In this document: piece by piece, positions 15,874 to 24,521 of the stretch
Position numbering within the stretch: the stretch's first letter is position 1
Layout: each line of letters starts with the position of its first letter
Source: Actinomadura rayongensis
GTDB lineage: Bacteria; Actinomycetota; Actinomycetes; Streptosporangiales; Streptosporangiaceae
NCBI RefSeq assembly: GCF_009831215.1
Contig: NZ_WUTW01000008.1
Span: 124,001 to 188,000, forward strand
Length of the DNA stretch: 64,000 bases
Reading direction: 5' to 3'
Notes under the pieces: generated by a model
The model's database searches: none
The model's input: the letters and a program-made list of their open reading frames with translations, nothing else
What the model was told of the DNA's origin: nothing
Program-made: the position numbers and the translations under genes

Positions 15874-18800
15874 CAGGCGACCCCCCTGGTGTAGAGCTGG
15901 CGGGACAACTCGTCGTCGGCGGCGTCGATCTCCACGCGCACGATGTCGGTCAGCTCCCGGTCGCCGATGAACACCCGGATTTCCGGCGGTGGCGCGGAGC
16001 GGCCGGCGGAGCTTGAACCGGGCGTGCGGGCGCCGGGCCGGGGCAGCGCGGCGAGCGCGCGGGCCGCGTCACCGGTTCCGCCGCGCAGCGGCGCCACCAG
16101 TTCCGCCCCGGCTTCACCGACCAGGGCCAGCGTCGGGCGGGTGACGATCCCGCCGGTCGCCATCGGCCGCACGGCCGACAGCGCCCGCGACACCAGCGCA
16201 GCGGTACGCGGCCCGATCTGCCGGTACAGGGAGGCGAGCGGATCACGCCGGTCGCGGCGGTCCTCGTCACGTTTGCCGAACACCGACGCGGCCTCGGCGA
16301 GCGGGACGACGCCGCCGCGCGCGTACTTGGGGCGGCCGACGCTGGACTGATCGTTGCGGCGCGCCCGCCGGACGTAGTGGCCTTCGTTGCCGCCGATGGT
16401 GATCAGGCTGCCGTGATCGTTGCGCTCGATGATGTTGATGTGCGAGCGGCCCGCGCCCTCGTAGAAACCGAGGTCTCCCGGCCGCGCCTGGTCGCGGGGC
16501 ACCTTGCGCATCGCACCGGAGTAGACGGCGACGGCCGCGCTCGGATATCCGGGGTAGCGGCCCCCGGCCCCCGCCTTGTTCAGCACCCAGCTCACGAAGT
16601 TGGCGCACCAGGCGGTCCCCGGGCCGTAGTTCCAGAAGTCGTTGTACTTGTTGGAGTTCTCCGTCCCCGGGCGGTCACCCTGGCCGATCTGGCTGACGGC
16701 GACCTTGACGACGTTGCCGGGGCCGAGCTTGTTCATCCACGCCGACTCGTGCTTGGCGAAGAACCCCAGGACGCCGTCCACGGCCGTGCGGGGCACGCGG
16801 GTGATGAGCTGGCCCCAGCCCGTGCGCGACAGCGGGGAGGACTCCGACGCGCGCACGATCGGGTTGAGGGCGGCGCGGGCGGCGGCGACCAGGCCACGGG
16901 TGAACAGGTCTTCGCCTTCGTGGATGAACCCGCCGACCGCATGGCCGATCGTGCCGACGATGCCGCCGCCCGCGAACCGGGACGGGCCGCCGAGCTGCCC
17001 TTGGCGGGCCGCCTTGTTGATCCCGTGGACCCATCCGGCCCCCAGGTACCGCACGGCTTCGGGCCGCAGGATGCCTTCGCCGGGGCTGAGCAGGGCCATC
17101 ACCGAGTCGTGGCCGGGCGTGTAGCCGCCTAGGACACCGCCGGTCGCGAACTTGGGGGCGTCGGGCAGCTTGGGAAGCCCGACCTTGGTCGCCAAGGCGT
17201 CCCAGACGCGTTTGATGCCGCCCTGGTAGACGGTCTGCGCGACGAACCGGACGGGGTCGGCGGCGACCTTCTTCAGCCCGCCCCAGATGCGTTTGATCGC
17301 GGTGACCGAGGTGTCGAACCCGGCGCGGATCGCGTTGAGCGTCCCGCCGATCACGGCCTTGATGCCGCCCCACGCCGTGGAAGCGGCCCACTTGATCGCC
17401 TTCCACGCGGCGGAGAAGATCGCCGAGTAGATCGCGATGTAGAAGCGCGCGACGGCGCTGATGCTTTTCCACATCCCGGTCAGGACCGCCTTGATGACGT
17501 TCCACGCCAGCACCGCGCCGTTCTTGATCGCCCACCAGGCGGCCAAGAAGATCGCCTTGTAGATCGCGATGTAGATCCGGGCGACGGTCGAGATGACCTG
17601 CCACACCGCCAGCAGCACGGCCTTGACGCCGCCGTTCCAGATCGCGTCGGTACCGGCCTTGATCGCCGACCAGGCCCCGAGCACGATCGAGCGGAACGTC
17701 TCGCTGCGCTTCCACAGGACGACGAAGACCGCGCCGAGCGCCACCAGGGCGAGCACCACGAGCCCGACCGGGTTGGCGGCGAGCGCCGCGTTCAAAAGCC
17801 ACTGAGCGGCGGTCCAGGAGATCACCGCCAGCCGGACGGCGCCAGCAGCAGCGGCGGCGGCGAGCTGCCGCGCGGCCGAGGTGGTCGCCGCGATCCCGGC
17901 CCGCGCGTACCCGGCCGCCATCGCGCCGAGGCTCGCGGCGGCCGACCACGCCGCGCGGGTGGTGTTGGCGATCCACGCGCCGCCTTGCTTGGCGGCCGAT
18001 GTGGTCGCCGCCGCGCCGGACCGGACCCACCCGGCGGTCATCGCGGCGAGGCTGGTCGTGGTGGACCAGACCGCGCGCCCGGCCCCGGCGACCGACGTCC
18101 CGGCGGCGCGGACCATCGTGCCGCCCTTGCGTGCGGCGTCACCTGCGTAGAGTGCGCGCAGCCGTAGCGTGTCCCACGCTGCGCCGGCGCCGGACACGAC
18201 CGTGCTCGTGGCGGACACGACGGTGCGGGCCGCGCCGTAGGTCGCGGCGACGGTCTTGGCGCCGACCGCGAGCCCGGCGACGGCGGCCCCGGCGGCGACC
18301 AGCCCGGACGGGGAGATTCCCAACGAGGAACCGGCCTTTTGGAGCTGCGACAGGGCCGGTAGGCCGTCGTTGACGATGGCGTCGGTGACGGACTGCTGGA
18401 GCCCTCGTTTGAACGCGGTGAACCGGGCCTGCGAGGTCTCCCCCAAGGCGCGGCCCGCCTGGTCGGTCGCGCCCTGGAGCGTCCCGAGTGCGGCGATGGC
18501 CTTGCCGGGGTCCATCGCCAGCAGCGAGGCCCCGAGGTCTTCGGCTTGCGTGCCGAAGAGGGCGACGGCGGCGGCGGATCGGTCGGCGGGGTCCTTGACC
18601 GCGCGCAGCCGGGTCAGGACGGTCTCCAGCCCGGCAGCGGCGGCCGGACCGCCCTTGGCGAACGTCGCGGTCATCTGCCGCGCGTCCAAGCCGAGCGCGG
18701 CGAACCCGGCGGCGGAGGTCTTGGAGCCGTCCACGGCCCGGATCGAGAACTCTTTGAGCGCGTCGGCGGCGACGTCGCTGTCCCGGGCGCCCGCCTTGAT

Positions 18801-19535
18801 GGCCTGCGACAACAGCCCCATCGCGGCGGGACCGGTCAGCCCGAGCTTCTTCCACTGGACGCTGTACTCATTGACCGTGTCGAGCAGGTCACCGGACTTA
18901 TCGACGCCCGCCTGAGCGCCGCGCGTGATCAGGTCGAACGCCTCGCCCGCGCTGCGGGCCAGGCCCGTGCGCATGAGCTGGGACACCGACCGCGTGACGT
19001 CGCCGACGTCGGCGTCCATGACGCGCGCGAGGGTGAGGGCGCGGCCGGTGGTCTGCTCCAGCGCGCCCGCAGACGCGCCCCGCATCCCGTCCATGTTGCG
19101 GATGACCGAGGTGACGGCCCCGTTGACCTCCTGCATCGAGGAGCCGTAGGCGTGGGCGTACAGGGACCCGGCGGCCTTTCCGGCGGCGGCGGCGTCCTTG
19201 CGGGTCAGCCCGAGTTGGGCCTGCATCGTGGCGCGGGCGTCCTGGACGTCCAGCGCCGACGACACACCGGCCGCCAGCGCGGCGCCAGCAGCCGCCCCGG
19301 CCGCCGTTCCCACGGTGCGGAGCTTGCCGAGCCCGCTTCTGGCGGCGCCGGAGACCTTGGAGCCGAAGGTCTGCCCGGCGCGGGTGCCTTCGCGGCCCAA
19401 GGTGTCGGACGCCTGCCGCCCGGCCTGGGCGGCGGCTTGACGGACGGGCGCGCCGAGCTGCCGCGCGGTCTCCCGCCCGAACCCGGCCAGGTCGGGCAGG
19501 ACGGCGAGGTAGACGGCTCCGATGGGGTTAGCCAT
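15873..19535 (-). CDS. Phage tail tape measure protein with CHAP-like hydrolase domain
   Basis: A 1,220-residue protein, the largest in the element. The first 450 residues show the tape-measure pattern (KDAAAAGKAAGSLYAHAYGSSMQEVNGAV, then the core with GLAVGAKTVAATYGAARTVV). Around 580-800 are long hydrophobic helices with repeated IYKAIF/IYSAIF and WKSISAVARFYIAIY units. Around 950-1075 lies a CHAP/NlpC-type domain with GPGTAWCANFVSWVL (catalytic Cys) and GRSHINIIERND (catalytic His). It sets tail length, and the hydrolase domain probably opens peptidoglycan during DNA entry. With a helical rise of about 1.5 angstrom per residue the tail would be roughly 180 nm; this is an estimate. Confidence 0.92.
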   Translation of the reverse strand: MANPIGAVYLAVLPDLAGFGRETARQLGAPVRQAAAQAGRQASDTLGREGTRAGQTFGSKVSGAARSGLGKLRTVGTAAGAAAGAALAAGVSSALDVQDARATMQAQLGLTRKDAAAAGKAAGSLYAHAYGSSMQEVNGAVTSVIRNMDGMRGASAGALEQTTGRALTLARVMDADVGDVTRSVSQLMRTGLARSAGEAFDLITRGAQAGVDKSGDLLDTVNEYSVQWKKLGLTGPAAMGLLSQAIKAGARDSDVAADALKEFSIRAVDGSKTSAAGFAALGLDARQMTATFAKGGPAAAAGLETVLTRLRAVKDPADRSAAAVALFGTQAEDLGASLLAMDPGKAIAALGTLQGATDQAGRALGETSQARFTAFKRGLQQSVTDAIVNDGLPALSQLQKAGSSLGISPSGLVAAGAAVAGLAVGAKTVAATYGAARTVVSATSTVVSGAGAAWDTLRLRALYAGDAARKGGTMVRAAGTSVAGAGRAVWSTTTSLAAMTAGWVRSGAAATTSAAKQGGAWIANTTRAAWSAAASLGAMAAGYARAGIAATTSAARQLAAAAAAGAVRLAVISWTAAQWLLNAALAANPVGLVVLALVALGAVFVVLWKRSETFRSIVLGAWSAIKAGTDAIWNGGVKAVLLAVWQVISTVARIYIAIYKAIFLAAWWAIKNGAVLAWNVIKAVLTGMWKSISAVARFYIAIYSAIFSAAWKAIKWAASTAWGGIKAVIGGTLNAIRAGFDTSVTAIKRIWGGLKKVAADPVRFVAQTVYQGGIKRVWDALATKVGLPKLPDAPKFATGGVLGGYTPGHDSVMALLSPGEGILRPEAVRYLGAGWVHGINKAARQGQLGGPSRFAGGGIVGTIGHAVGGFIHEGEDLFTRGLVAAARAALNPIVRASESSPLSRTGWGQLITRVPRTAVDGVLGFFAKHESAWMNKLGPGNVVKVAVSQIGQGDRPGTENSNKYNDFWNYGPGTAWCANFVSWVLNKAGAGGRYPGYPSAAVAVYSGAMRKVPRDQARPGDLGFYEGAGRSHINIIERNDHGSLITIGGNEGHYVRRARRNDQSSVGRPKYARGGVVPLAEAASVFGKRDEDRRDRRDPLASLYRQIGPRTAALVSRALSAVRPMATGGIVTRPTLALVGEAGAELVAPLRGGTGDAARALAALPRPGARTPGSSSAGRSAPPPEIRVFIGDRELTDIVRVEIDAADDELSRQLYTRGVA

Positions 19536-19919
19536 GCGACGGCCCCCAGGCGTGTTCGATCACGGCGCGGACTTCTTCGGGACTGCGGGCGGGGCGCCGC
19601 GTCGGCGCGGCGTCACCGGGGCGCGGCACCCGCAGCGGCGGCGGGATGTCCCGCTGGGGAACCCCGTTGGCGCCCAGGTGCGACCGGTAGAGGGCGTGCA
19701 GGATCTCGGCCACTTGGGCGAGGAGTTCGATCGAGACGGGCCACGCCCCGTCGGGGGTGTGGGAGGCGGCGTCGGGCGGCAGGCTCTTGAACAGGGCGGC
19801 GGCCTGCCGGACGTCCAGCCGGTTGAGGTCGGCGCCGTAGTAGCGGCGGAGGTCGGCCTCGGCGCGTTCGCGGCGGCGGGGGTCGGCCGTCAGCCACGCG
19901 ACGAGGCCGACGCTTCCCC
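19528..19919 (-). CDS. Tail assembly chaperone, downstream (gpT-like) frame
   Basis: This frame (about 130 residues, beginning GSVGLVAWLTADPRRRERAEADLRRYYG) continues from the upstream chaperone gene in the -1 frame and has no convincing start of its own. Its ARAEADLRRYYGADLNRLDV and LLAQVAEILHALYRSHL phrases are typical of the second half of actinophage gpG-GT pairs. The shift would occur at the GGGGG run (minus strand, 19920-19916) within GCG-GGG-GAA, giving a fusion of about 233 residues made in small amount. It overlaps the tape measure start by eight bases. Confidence 0.7.
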
Positions 19920-20219
19920 CGCGCCGTCCCCGTAGACCTGCTCGACCAGCACGCGCAGCCAATCGACGCTCAGGTCCCCGCCGGCCGTCTCGATCAGGTC
20001 GTCCACGGCGTCGCCGAACAGCGAGCGCAGCGCCTTGGCGATGTCCTCGCGCTGGAGGTAGTAGGGGAAGGCCAGCGGGAGCCGGGCGGGCATGGGGAAC
20101 TTGCGGTCCCCGAGCGTGACGCCGGTCTCCTCGGCGGGCTCGGTGTTGGCGGCGGCGGTGATCGCGGAAGCATCGACCCAGGGCACGGGGTCTCCTTCGT
20201 TCAGGGAGTGGCCGGACAC
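19890..20219 (-). CDS. Tail assembly chaperone (gpG-like)
   Basis: A 109-residue acidic protein before the tape measure gene. It contains FPMPARLPLAFPYYLQREDIAKALRSLFGDAVDDLIE, typical of actinophage tail chaperones, and ends in a low-complexity tail (GDGAGEASASSRG) that reads past the shift site. It would be the abundant product; the -1 fusion with the next frame is the minor one. Both coat the tape measure during tail assembly and are not in the virion. ATG 20219 has GGAGACCC upstream. Confidence 0.75.
   Translation of the reverse strand: MSGHSLNEGDPVPWVDASAITAAANTEPAEETGVTLGDRKFPMPARLPLAFPYYLQREDIAKALRSLFGDAVDDLIETAGGDLSVDWLRVLVEQVYGDGAGEASASSRG
19916..19921 (-). other. Putative -1 programmed frameshift site
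   Basis: On the minus strand codons GCG GGG GAA carry a five-G run. A one-base backward slip of GGG re-pairs perfectly and moves from the gpG frame into the gpT frame (next codons GGA AGC GTC). The A-site pairing is imperfect, so the site is weaker than a classic heptamer. Confidence 0.55.
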
Positions 20220-20268
20220 GGCGGGGGCCGCGCCCCCGGCGGACGGGCCGGGGGCGCGGCGGGGAAGG

Positions 20269-20889
20269 TCAGGGGGCGGGGGCGAACCGGACGTCGAGGC
20301 TGTCGAACAGCCACGCCGGGACGCCGGTCTCGCCGAGAGCGGTGATCGTGACGCCCAGGAACGCGCCCTCGTCGCGCTTGAGCGACAGGTCCTCGTTCTC
20401 CGAGACCACGCAGCGCGGTAGGTAGAGCTGGCCCGTGAAGGTGCCGTCTACCCAGCGCAGCAGGACCGCGCGTTCCTCTTCGGAGCCGGGCGCGGGAGGC
20501 GTGTAGGTGTAGCCGGTGGTCGCGTCACCGGTCCAGGTGCCGCCCGCGAACGCGAACGTCATCGACGCCCGCGACCACGAGGCCATCGAGAACTTGAGTG
20601 TGTTTTCCAGCGAGGTCGTCAGGCGGCGCGCGGCGTAGAGCGACTGCCAGACCATGATGTCGGCGGTGTCGCGGGAGTTGCCGAACGCGGCGCCGTCGTC
20701 GGACAGCAGGCCCAGGCGGGTCCATTCGGCGGGCGGGTCGGCGGTGATCGCGGGCTTGGCGGTGCGGGCGGGCGCGGCCCACAGGTCACCGGACGCGCCG
20801 ACGATCGGCTGCTCGTTCGCCGAAGCGGACGCGTCGAGCGCGGCGGCGAAGGTGGTGGGCTTGGTGAGGTCGGGGGTGTCGGTGGGCAT
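20269..20889 (-). CDS. Major tail protein
   Basis: A 206-residue protein from ATG 20889 (GAGGGG nine bases upstream). The order (after the tail terminator, before the chaperones) and beta-rich sequence with an immunoglobulin-like or tail-tube fold (FSMASWSRASMTFAFAGGTWTG, LPRCVVSENEDLSLKRDEGAFLGVTITALGE) indicate the tail tube subunit. An alternative GTG at 20919 would add ten residues. Tail-tube proteins of this size are usual for siphoviruses. A short spacer with a GC hairpin separates it from the chaperone gene. Confidence 0.8.
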   Translation of the reverse strand: MPTDTPDLTKPTTFAAALDASASANEQPIVGASGDLWAAPARTAKPAITADPPAEWTRLGLLSDDGAAFGNSRDTADIMVWQSLYAARRLTTSLENTLKFSMASWSRASMTFAFAGGTWTGDATTGYTYTPPAPGSEEERAVLLRWVDGTFTGQLYLPRCVVSENEDLSLKRDEGAFLGVTITALGETGVPAWLFDSLDVRFAPAP

Positions 20890-20925
20890 CAGGGCTGGCC
20901 CCTCGTGCAGGGCCGCCACGGCGCG

Positions 20926-21345
20926 TCAGGGGTGGGCGAAGACGCTCACGGCAAGGCGCGCCCGGTGCTTGACCGGCTCGTAGTCGGGGTCAAGCTCGGC
21001 GGCGTGGGTGGCGAGTCGGGAAGCCGTCACGACGCCGCCTGGACGCGAGCCGGGTAGGCGCTGGGTCAGCGCCTGGACGCAGCACCGGGCCGCGTCGGAG
21101 ACCTGGACCTGGCGATCGGCCCAGATGTCGAGCTGGAGTTCAGCGCGGTCCAGCCACGCCGAGGAGTCGGTGAACGTCCCGCCGAAGCGGGTCAGCCGCG
21201 CCAGCGGGAACGCCTTGTCGCGGGGAAGCACGGTGTAGACGCGTCCGCCCAGCAGCGCCGACACCTCGGAGTCCTCGCGCAGGAACGCCGCGACGATCCG
21301 CAGCGTGTCCACCACGCGCGGCGCGACCGGAACCGGGGTCGTCAT
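20926..21345 (-). CDS. Tail terminator / DUF3168-like protein
   Basis: A 139-residue protein with the pattern of tail-terminator proteins (VVDTLRIVAAFLREDSEVSALLGGRVYTVLPRDKAFPLARLTRFGG, then LQLDIWADRQVQVSDAARCCVQALTQRL). These proteins cap the tail tube and join it to the head. ATG 21345 overlaps the stop of the upstream gene by four bases. Its place between connector genes and the major tail protein supports the call. Confidence 0.75.
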   Translation of the reverse strand: MTTPVPVAPRVVDTLRIVAAFLREDSEVSALLGGRVYTVLPRDKAFPLARLTRFGGTFTDSSAWLDRAELQLDIWADRQVQVSDAARCCVQALTQRLPGSRPGGVVTASRLATHAAELDPDYEPVKHRARLAVSVFAHP

Positions 21346-21680
21346 CGCGGCGGCCCCTCGGCGTACCGCAGCCCGGACGCCTGCGCGGCCTTGGTCAGCG
21401 GGCGCAGCGGCGGCGTGTTCAGGCTGCCGAACTCGAACAGGTGCGCCAGCGGCCAGGACGTACCGACGTACACCACAGTCCGCCCGCCTTCGGCGCGGGG
21501 CGGGGTGATCCGCATGAGCGCGTCGAAACGGCGCGTGCGGCGCTGGCCGGGCGGGTTGGTGGCCTTGGCCGCGATGGCGATGCGGCGGGCCGCCAGCGAC
21601 AGCTCAGGACCGAGCATCGCGACGTCGGCGGCCAGCTTGCGCACGGCGGCGGCGTCGATCTGCACCCGCGAGACGGCCAT
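21342..21680 (-). CDS. HK97 gp10-like head-tail joining protein
   Basis: A 112-residue basic protein (VQIDAAAVRKLAADVAMLGPELSLAARRIAIAAKATNPPG...VVYVGTSWPLAHLFEFGSLNTPPLRPLTKA). The C-terminal EFGS...PLRPL phrase is the mark of HK97 gp10-type neck proteins. It starts at ATG 21680, coupled by one shared base to the stop of the preceding gene. Role in the neck is inferred from family pattern and order. Confidence 0.75.
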   Translation of the reverse strand: MAVSRVQIDAAAVRKLAADVAMLGPELSLAARRIAIAAKATNPPGQRRTRRFDALMRITPPRAEGGRTVVYVGTSWPLAHLFEFGSLNTPPLRPLTKAAQASGLRYAEGPPR

Positions 21681-22006
21681 CAGCTCACCGCCTCCAACTC
21701 GACCTCGCCGTACACGGGACGGCCGGTGAAGAGGTCGAGCTGATACGCCGCGTCGCCCATCGCGCGCAGCGCCCGCCCGCACCAGGTGATCTCGTCACCG
21801 TCCAAGACGGCGACGTCCGCGGGGACGTGCATCGTCACCGGAGACCGGCGAAGGCTCTGCGACGGCTTGGCGGTGGTGCCGCGCGTCTGGACATGCGCGG
21901 GAACGGTGACGTGGACGGCGGTCAGCTCGTCATTGCCGTACGGGTCGGTCCCGGCATGGACCATCCGGCGCACGGTGACGCGATGCGGAAGGTGCAGCGG
22001 AATCAC
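21680..22006 (-). CDS. Head closure / head-tail stopper protein
   Basis: A 108-residue protein starting at GTG 22006, with GGAGGGG four bases upstream and a GTGA overlap with the preceding gene. The beta-rich sequence (HRVTVRRMVHAGTDPYGNDELTAVHVTVPAHVQ, VAVLDGDEITWCGRALRAMGDAAYQLDLFTGRPVYGEVEL) fits stopper proteins of the gp16/FII type. Function is inferred from its place between connector and gp10-like genes. Confidence 0.65.
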   Translation of the reverse strand: MIPLHLPHRVTVRRMVHAGTDPYGNDELTAVHVTVPAHVQTRGTTAKPSQSLRRSPVTMHVPADVAVLDGDEITWCGRALRAMGDAAYQLDLFTGRPVYGEVELEAVS

Positions 22007-22443
22007 GACGCCCCTCCAGACGCGAACGGCACAGGACAAGGGGACGGGTCGGTGAGCCGCCCGGCGGTGCGGCCCGGCGGGCAGGCGGGCGGGGTGCGGA
22101 GCTGGCCCAGCGACCGGCCGTAGGCACGGCCGATCACGGCGGCGTCGGCGGTGGTGAACGCGGGGCCGCCGTCCCCGCCCGACGCGGCGTCCCCAGCGGT
22201 ATAGCTGACGCTTCCGGCGGTGTAGGCACGCAGCCCGGCGGGGTTGTAGACGCACCGCACGACCGCACGCAGGATCACCGCGCGAACCACGGCGGGCAGC
22301 ACCGCGTCGTCCAGGTCCCGGCCGGCGAGTTGACCGGCGTGGGCCAGCGCGTCAGCGATCCACGCCTCAACCTGCGCGGTCTCGGACGTGTCGAGGTCGC
22401 GGCCCACGCGGGCCGCTACGTCCTGCGCGGTGATCGCCGCCAC
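22003..22443 (-). CDS. Head-tail connector (adaptor) protein
   Basis: A 146-residue helical protein from GTG 22443. ITAQDVAARVGRDLDTSETAQVEAWIADALAHAGQLAGRDL followed by AVLPAVVRAVILRAVVRCVYNPAGLRAYTAGSVSYT is the typical pattern of gp6/gp15-type adaptors that bind the portal ring. The C-terminus has Cys/Pro-rich low complexity (PPACPPGRTAGRL). It is directly after the capsid gene, as expected. Confidence 0.75.
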   Translation of the reverse strand: MAAITAQDVAARVGRDLDTSETAQVEAWIADALAHAGQLAGRDLDDAVLPAVVRAVILRAVVRCVYNPAGLRAYTAGSVSYTAGDAASGGDGGPAFTTADAAVIGRAYGRSLGQLRTPPACPPGRTAGRLTDPSPCPVPFASGGAS

Positions 22444-22457
22444 GCTCGTCCCGTGCC

Positions 22458-23429
22458 TTACTTCCGCGCCCGCACGGCACGCGCAGCCGAAGCGGTGCCG
22501 GTGTCCTCGGACTCGGCGGCGAACCCGGCGCCACCGGCCGCGCCGATGCGCAGCCCGAGCCGCACGGGTGTTCCGGCCTCGGTCGCGCGGTGGTCCATGA
22601 GCTGGACGCCGAACAGCGTGTCCCACGAGGCGATGTCGGTCTTCTTTTCGATCGAGTACCCGCGCGTCGCCCGGACCGCGAACCCCTCGAACGACGTCGA
22701 GGACGACTCGGTTCCGCCCGCTGGAGGCGCGGGCGCACGTGAGACGAGGCTGACCGCCTCACGGTGGAAGGCGTACGCGGCCCGCTTGTGGGTGCCGTCC
22801 TCGGGCACCGACGGAGACTCGTAGATGTCGAACCCCGACAGCCGCCCGATGTACGCCTCACGCAGCGCCTGACCGCCGGAAGCATTGGCGTCGGCGCGGC
22901 GGATGGTGTCGGTGTCCAGGATGTCCTTGGCGGCCTCGGGGCTCAGAACCAGCGAGCGGCCCGCCATCGGCGCGCCGAGCCGGTTCAGCCGCATCCGCGC
23001 CTCGGTGATCGTCTTGAGCGGGTCGGCGTCCCACGTCAGCCCGGCGGGCAGGGTGTCCAGCACCCCGACAAGCGCGGTCTCCATCGCGTCCGCGATGGCC
23101 TGGAGAGCCGGGGTGACCACCTGCGCCTGAAAGTCGCGCAGGTCCAGCAGCAGTTCCTCGCTGCCCAGGACGACCGAGACGTCCTTGAAGTGGTCCAGGA
23201 CGACCGGGACACCGAACTCCTTGATGTCCTGCGGCTCGATCCCGCGCGCACGGTCGAAGTCCTTGGCGACGAACGACGGCGGGCGGCGGATGGTGACGGT
23301 GTGACCGCTCGCCCCGCCGAAGTCGGATTCGGCGTCGCGCCAGACCAACCCGGCGAGCATGGTCCGGTTCCGCAGCGCCGACAGCGCGGCCTTGGACAGT
23401 ACGGGGAGGTCGTAGAAGTCGTGCGCCAT
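22458..23429 (-). CDS. Major capsid protein (P22 coat / gp5-like)
   Basis: A 323-residue protein from ATG 23429. LSKAALSALRNRTMLAGLVWRDAESDFGGASGHTVTIRRPPSFVAKDFD is the N-terminal arm typical of the P22-coat-like branch of HK97-fold capsids. A P-domain-like spine follows, with QAIADAMETALVGVLD and EARMRLNRLGAPMAGRSLVLSPEAAKDIL. It forms the icosahedral shell. Unusually, about 1.46 kb of plus-strand sequence separates it from the scaffold gene, so it must have its own promoter or read through two strong hairpins. Confidence 0.85.
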   Translation of the reverse strand: MAHDFYDLPVLSKAALSALRNRTMLAGLVWRDAESDFGGASGHTVTIRRPPSFVAKDFDRARGIEPQDIKEFGVPVVLDHFKDVSVVLGSEELLLDLRDFQAQVVTPALQAIADAMETALVGVLDTLPAGLTWDADPLKTITEARMRLNRLGAPMAGRSLVLSPEAAKDILDTDTIRRADANASGGQALREAYIGRLSGFDIYESPSVPEDGTHKRAAYAFHREAVSLVSRAPAPPAGGTESSSTSFEGFAVRATRGYSIEKKTDIASWDTLFGVQLMDHRATEAGTPVRLGLRIGAAGGAGFAAESEDTGTASAARAVRARK

Positions 23430-23714
23430 AGGGCGGGCACCTCGAAGAGGTCGCAACGGATCAAGGTCCGTGCGCGCCTGGCGTCACGCGGCGACCGCCC
23501 CTGGCAGGTCAGCCGCCCCGAGTATGCCACACAAATGACCATCCGGTCATCCCTTTTGGATGGTCCAAGGTGGGAATAATACGGGAGTTCCCTCACTAAT
23601 GACCAAATGCCTCGCTACGCGTATTCCTTGAATCCCGCCCCGTACGCGCGCCAGTTCCCGTTACTGTCGTACCGATAACAGCCGCATCCATCGGGAAGGG
23701 GGCGCGAGAGAGGG
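23430..23714. other. Non-coding upstream region of the capsid gene
   Basis: No convincing gene. The stretch 23530-23600 is unusually AT-rich and contains nested inverted repeats: ATGACC-ATCC-GGTCAT near 23536-23551 and GACCATCC/GGATGGTC around it. On the minus strand TTGTGTGGCATACT, with CATACT as a possible -10, lies about 100 bases before the capsid start. I infer a capsid promoter with operator-like symmetry. Confidence 0.4.
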
Positions 23715-23816
23715 ATGGCGCGTGATCGCCGCGATACGGCGGAGATCGTGGCGCTCGCTACCGCAGTGGTGCAACTTCTGGCGGTGCTCATCGAGGTGTT
23801 GCCGCACCTGCGTTGA
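23715..23816 (+). CDS. Putative 33-residue hydrophobic peptide
   Basis: ATG 23715 is preceded by GAGAGAGGG and opens a 33-codon frame: a charged start MARDRRDTAEI, then a hydrophobic stretch VALATAVVQLLAVLIEVLPHL long enough to cross a membrane. A perfect 11-bp terminator hairpin follows 29 bases after the stop on the same strand. This pattern fits a real small plus-strand transcription unit. It is opposite to the capsid operon. Function unknown; small membrane toxins or superinfection-exclusion peptides look like this, but there is no sequence proof. Confidence 0.4.
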   Translation: MARDRRDTAEIVALATAVVQLLAVLIEVLPHLR

Positions 23817-23845
23817 ACTGCGCGAACGCCACGACCCATCCGGCG

Positions 23846-23877
23846 ACGGCGGCCCGTGTGTGACAGCGGGCCGCCGT
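23846..23877 (+). terminator. Hairpin after the 33-residue ORF
   Basis: ACGGCGGCCCG (23846-23856) pairs with CGGGCCGCCGT (23867-23877) around a 10-nt loop, and TT follows. Perfect 11-bp stem, oriented to end plus-strand transcription. Confidence 0.65.
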
Positions 23878-24137
23878 TTCGCACGAGCCTAACCAACGAG
23901 ACTCATGATCTTCTTGCCTTCTCCCAATATGATCATGGGAAAACATGGGAAAGCCTGGATTACCAGGGATTACACGGGATCAGCGGCTCAGTCGCGTACC
24001 CGCAGGCGGCCCGCTGGCGCCGAAAGCTCCGCCTGACATCGCAGGGTATCGCGCCCCGGCGGCCCCTGTCGGATTTGCGCTATTGTGTGTGATATGCGCC
24101 AATTGATGTTCCCGGGCGGACATGGCACGCTAGCTAC
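23878..24137. other. AT-richer intergenic region with short repeats
   Basis: I see no gene here. It has inverted ATGATC/GATCAT (about 23904-23936), a direct repeat CATGGGAAA (two copies, about 23934-23952) and GGATTAC twice (about 23957-23972), with a further AT-rich stretch at 24070-24100. This is likely a control region for the plus-strand genes after it. Confidence 0.35.
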
Positions 24138-24521
24138 ATGCGGACGTTGGCGTACCTGGATCTAGACAGGTTCCGCCTACGCATCCCCTCCTCGAGTGGT
24201 TGGCGTGTGGTCGCGAAGATGGTGGAGCGCCTGCGCCGGAGACTCGAGAGCGAGTGTGAGCGCATGTTTCAGCGCATGTTCCAGCGCATGGTCGACTCAC
24301 AGTTCCGCACCCTTTTCTTCACCTCACGACTCCGCTCCTCGCGCGCCGCGAGATCTCGGCCGCAGCGTCATGCGCTCACGTTTCTCGGCCTCCTGCCCTG
24401 GCTCCTAGCCGACCTCGTCGCTCCGGGGCATCACCCGAAGCCCGCACGTACGGCTATCACCTCTTCTGCGCACACGCGCTCTGCGCTCTCGACTGCGTTC
24501 CGCCTCCCGCTCCGGCGGTGA
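24138..24521 (+). CDS. Putative Arg-rich protein in plus-strand island
   Basis: A possible 127-residue protein on the strand opposite to the capsid operon. The first 60 residues look protein-like (RTLAYLDLDRFRLRIPSS, KMVERLRRRLESECERMFQRMFQRMVDSQF) with an internal repeat ERMFQRMFQRM. The rest is Arg/Ser-rich with weaker codon bias. No ribosome binding site is clear; the ATG may be leaderless after TAGCTAC. I do not recognise it, and the call is uncertain. Confidence 0.3.
   Translation: MRTLAYLDLDRFRLRIPSSSGWRVVAKMVERLRRRLESECERMFQRMFQRMVDSQFRTLFFTSRLRSSRAARSRPQRHALTFLGLLPWLLADLVAPGHHPKPARTAITSSAHTRSALSTAFRLPLRR

Noticed and set aside
23569..23577. TCCAAGGT copy as a third att core
   Set aside because: Only eight bases match, with no following CCAGGGA. 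One such match in 43 kb is expected by chance.
23615..23896. Minus-strand frame of 93 codons ending CYRYDSNGNWRAYGAGFKEYA
   Set aside because: The end looks protein-like, but the first part is Arg-rich and antisense to the small plus-strand frame and its terminator. No start or ribosome binding site supports it.
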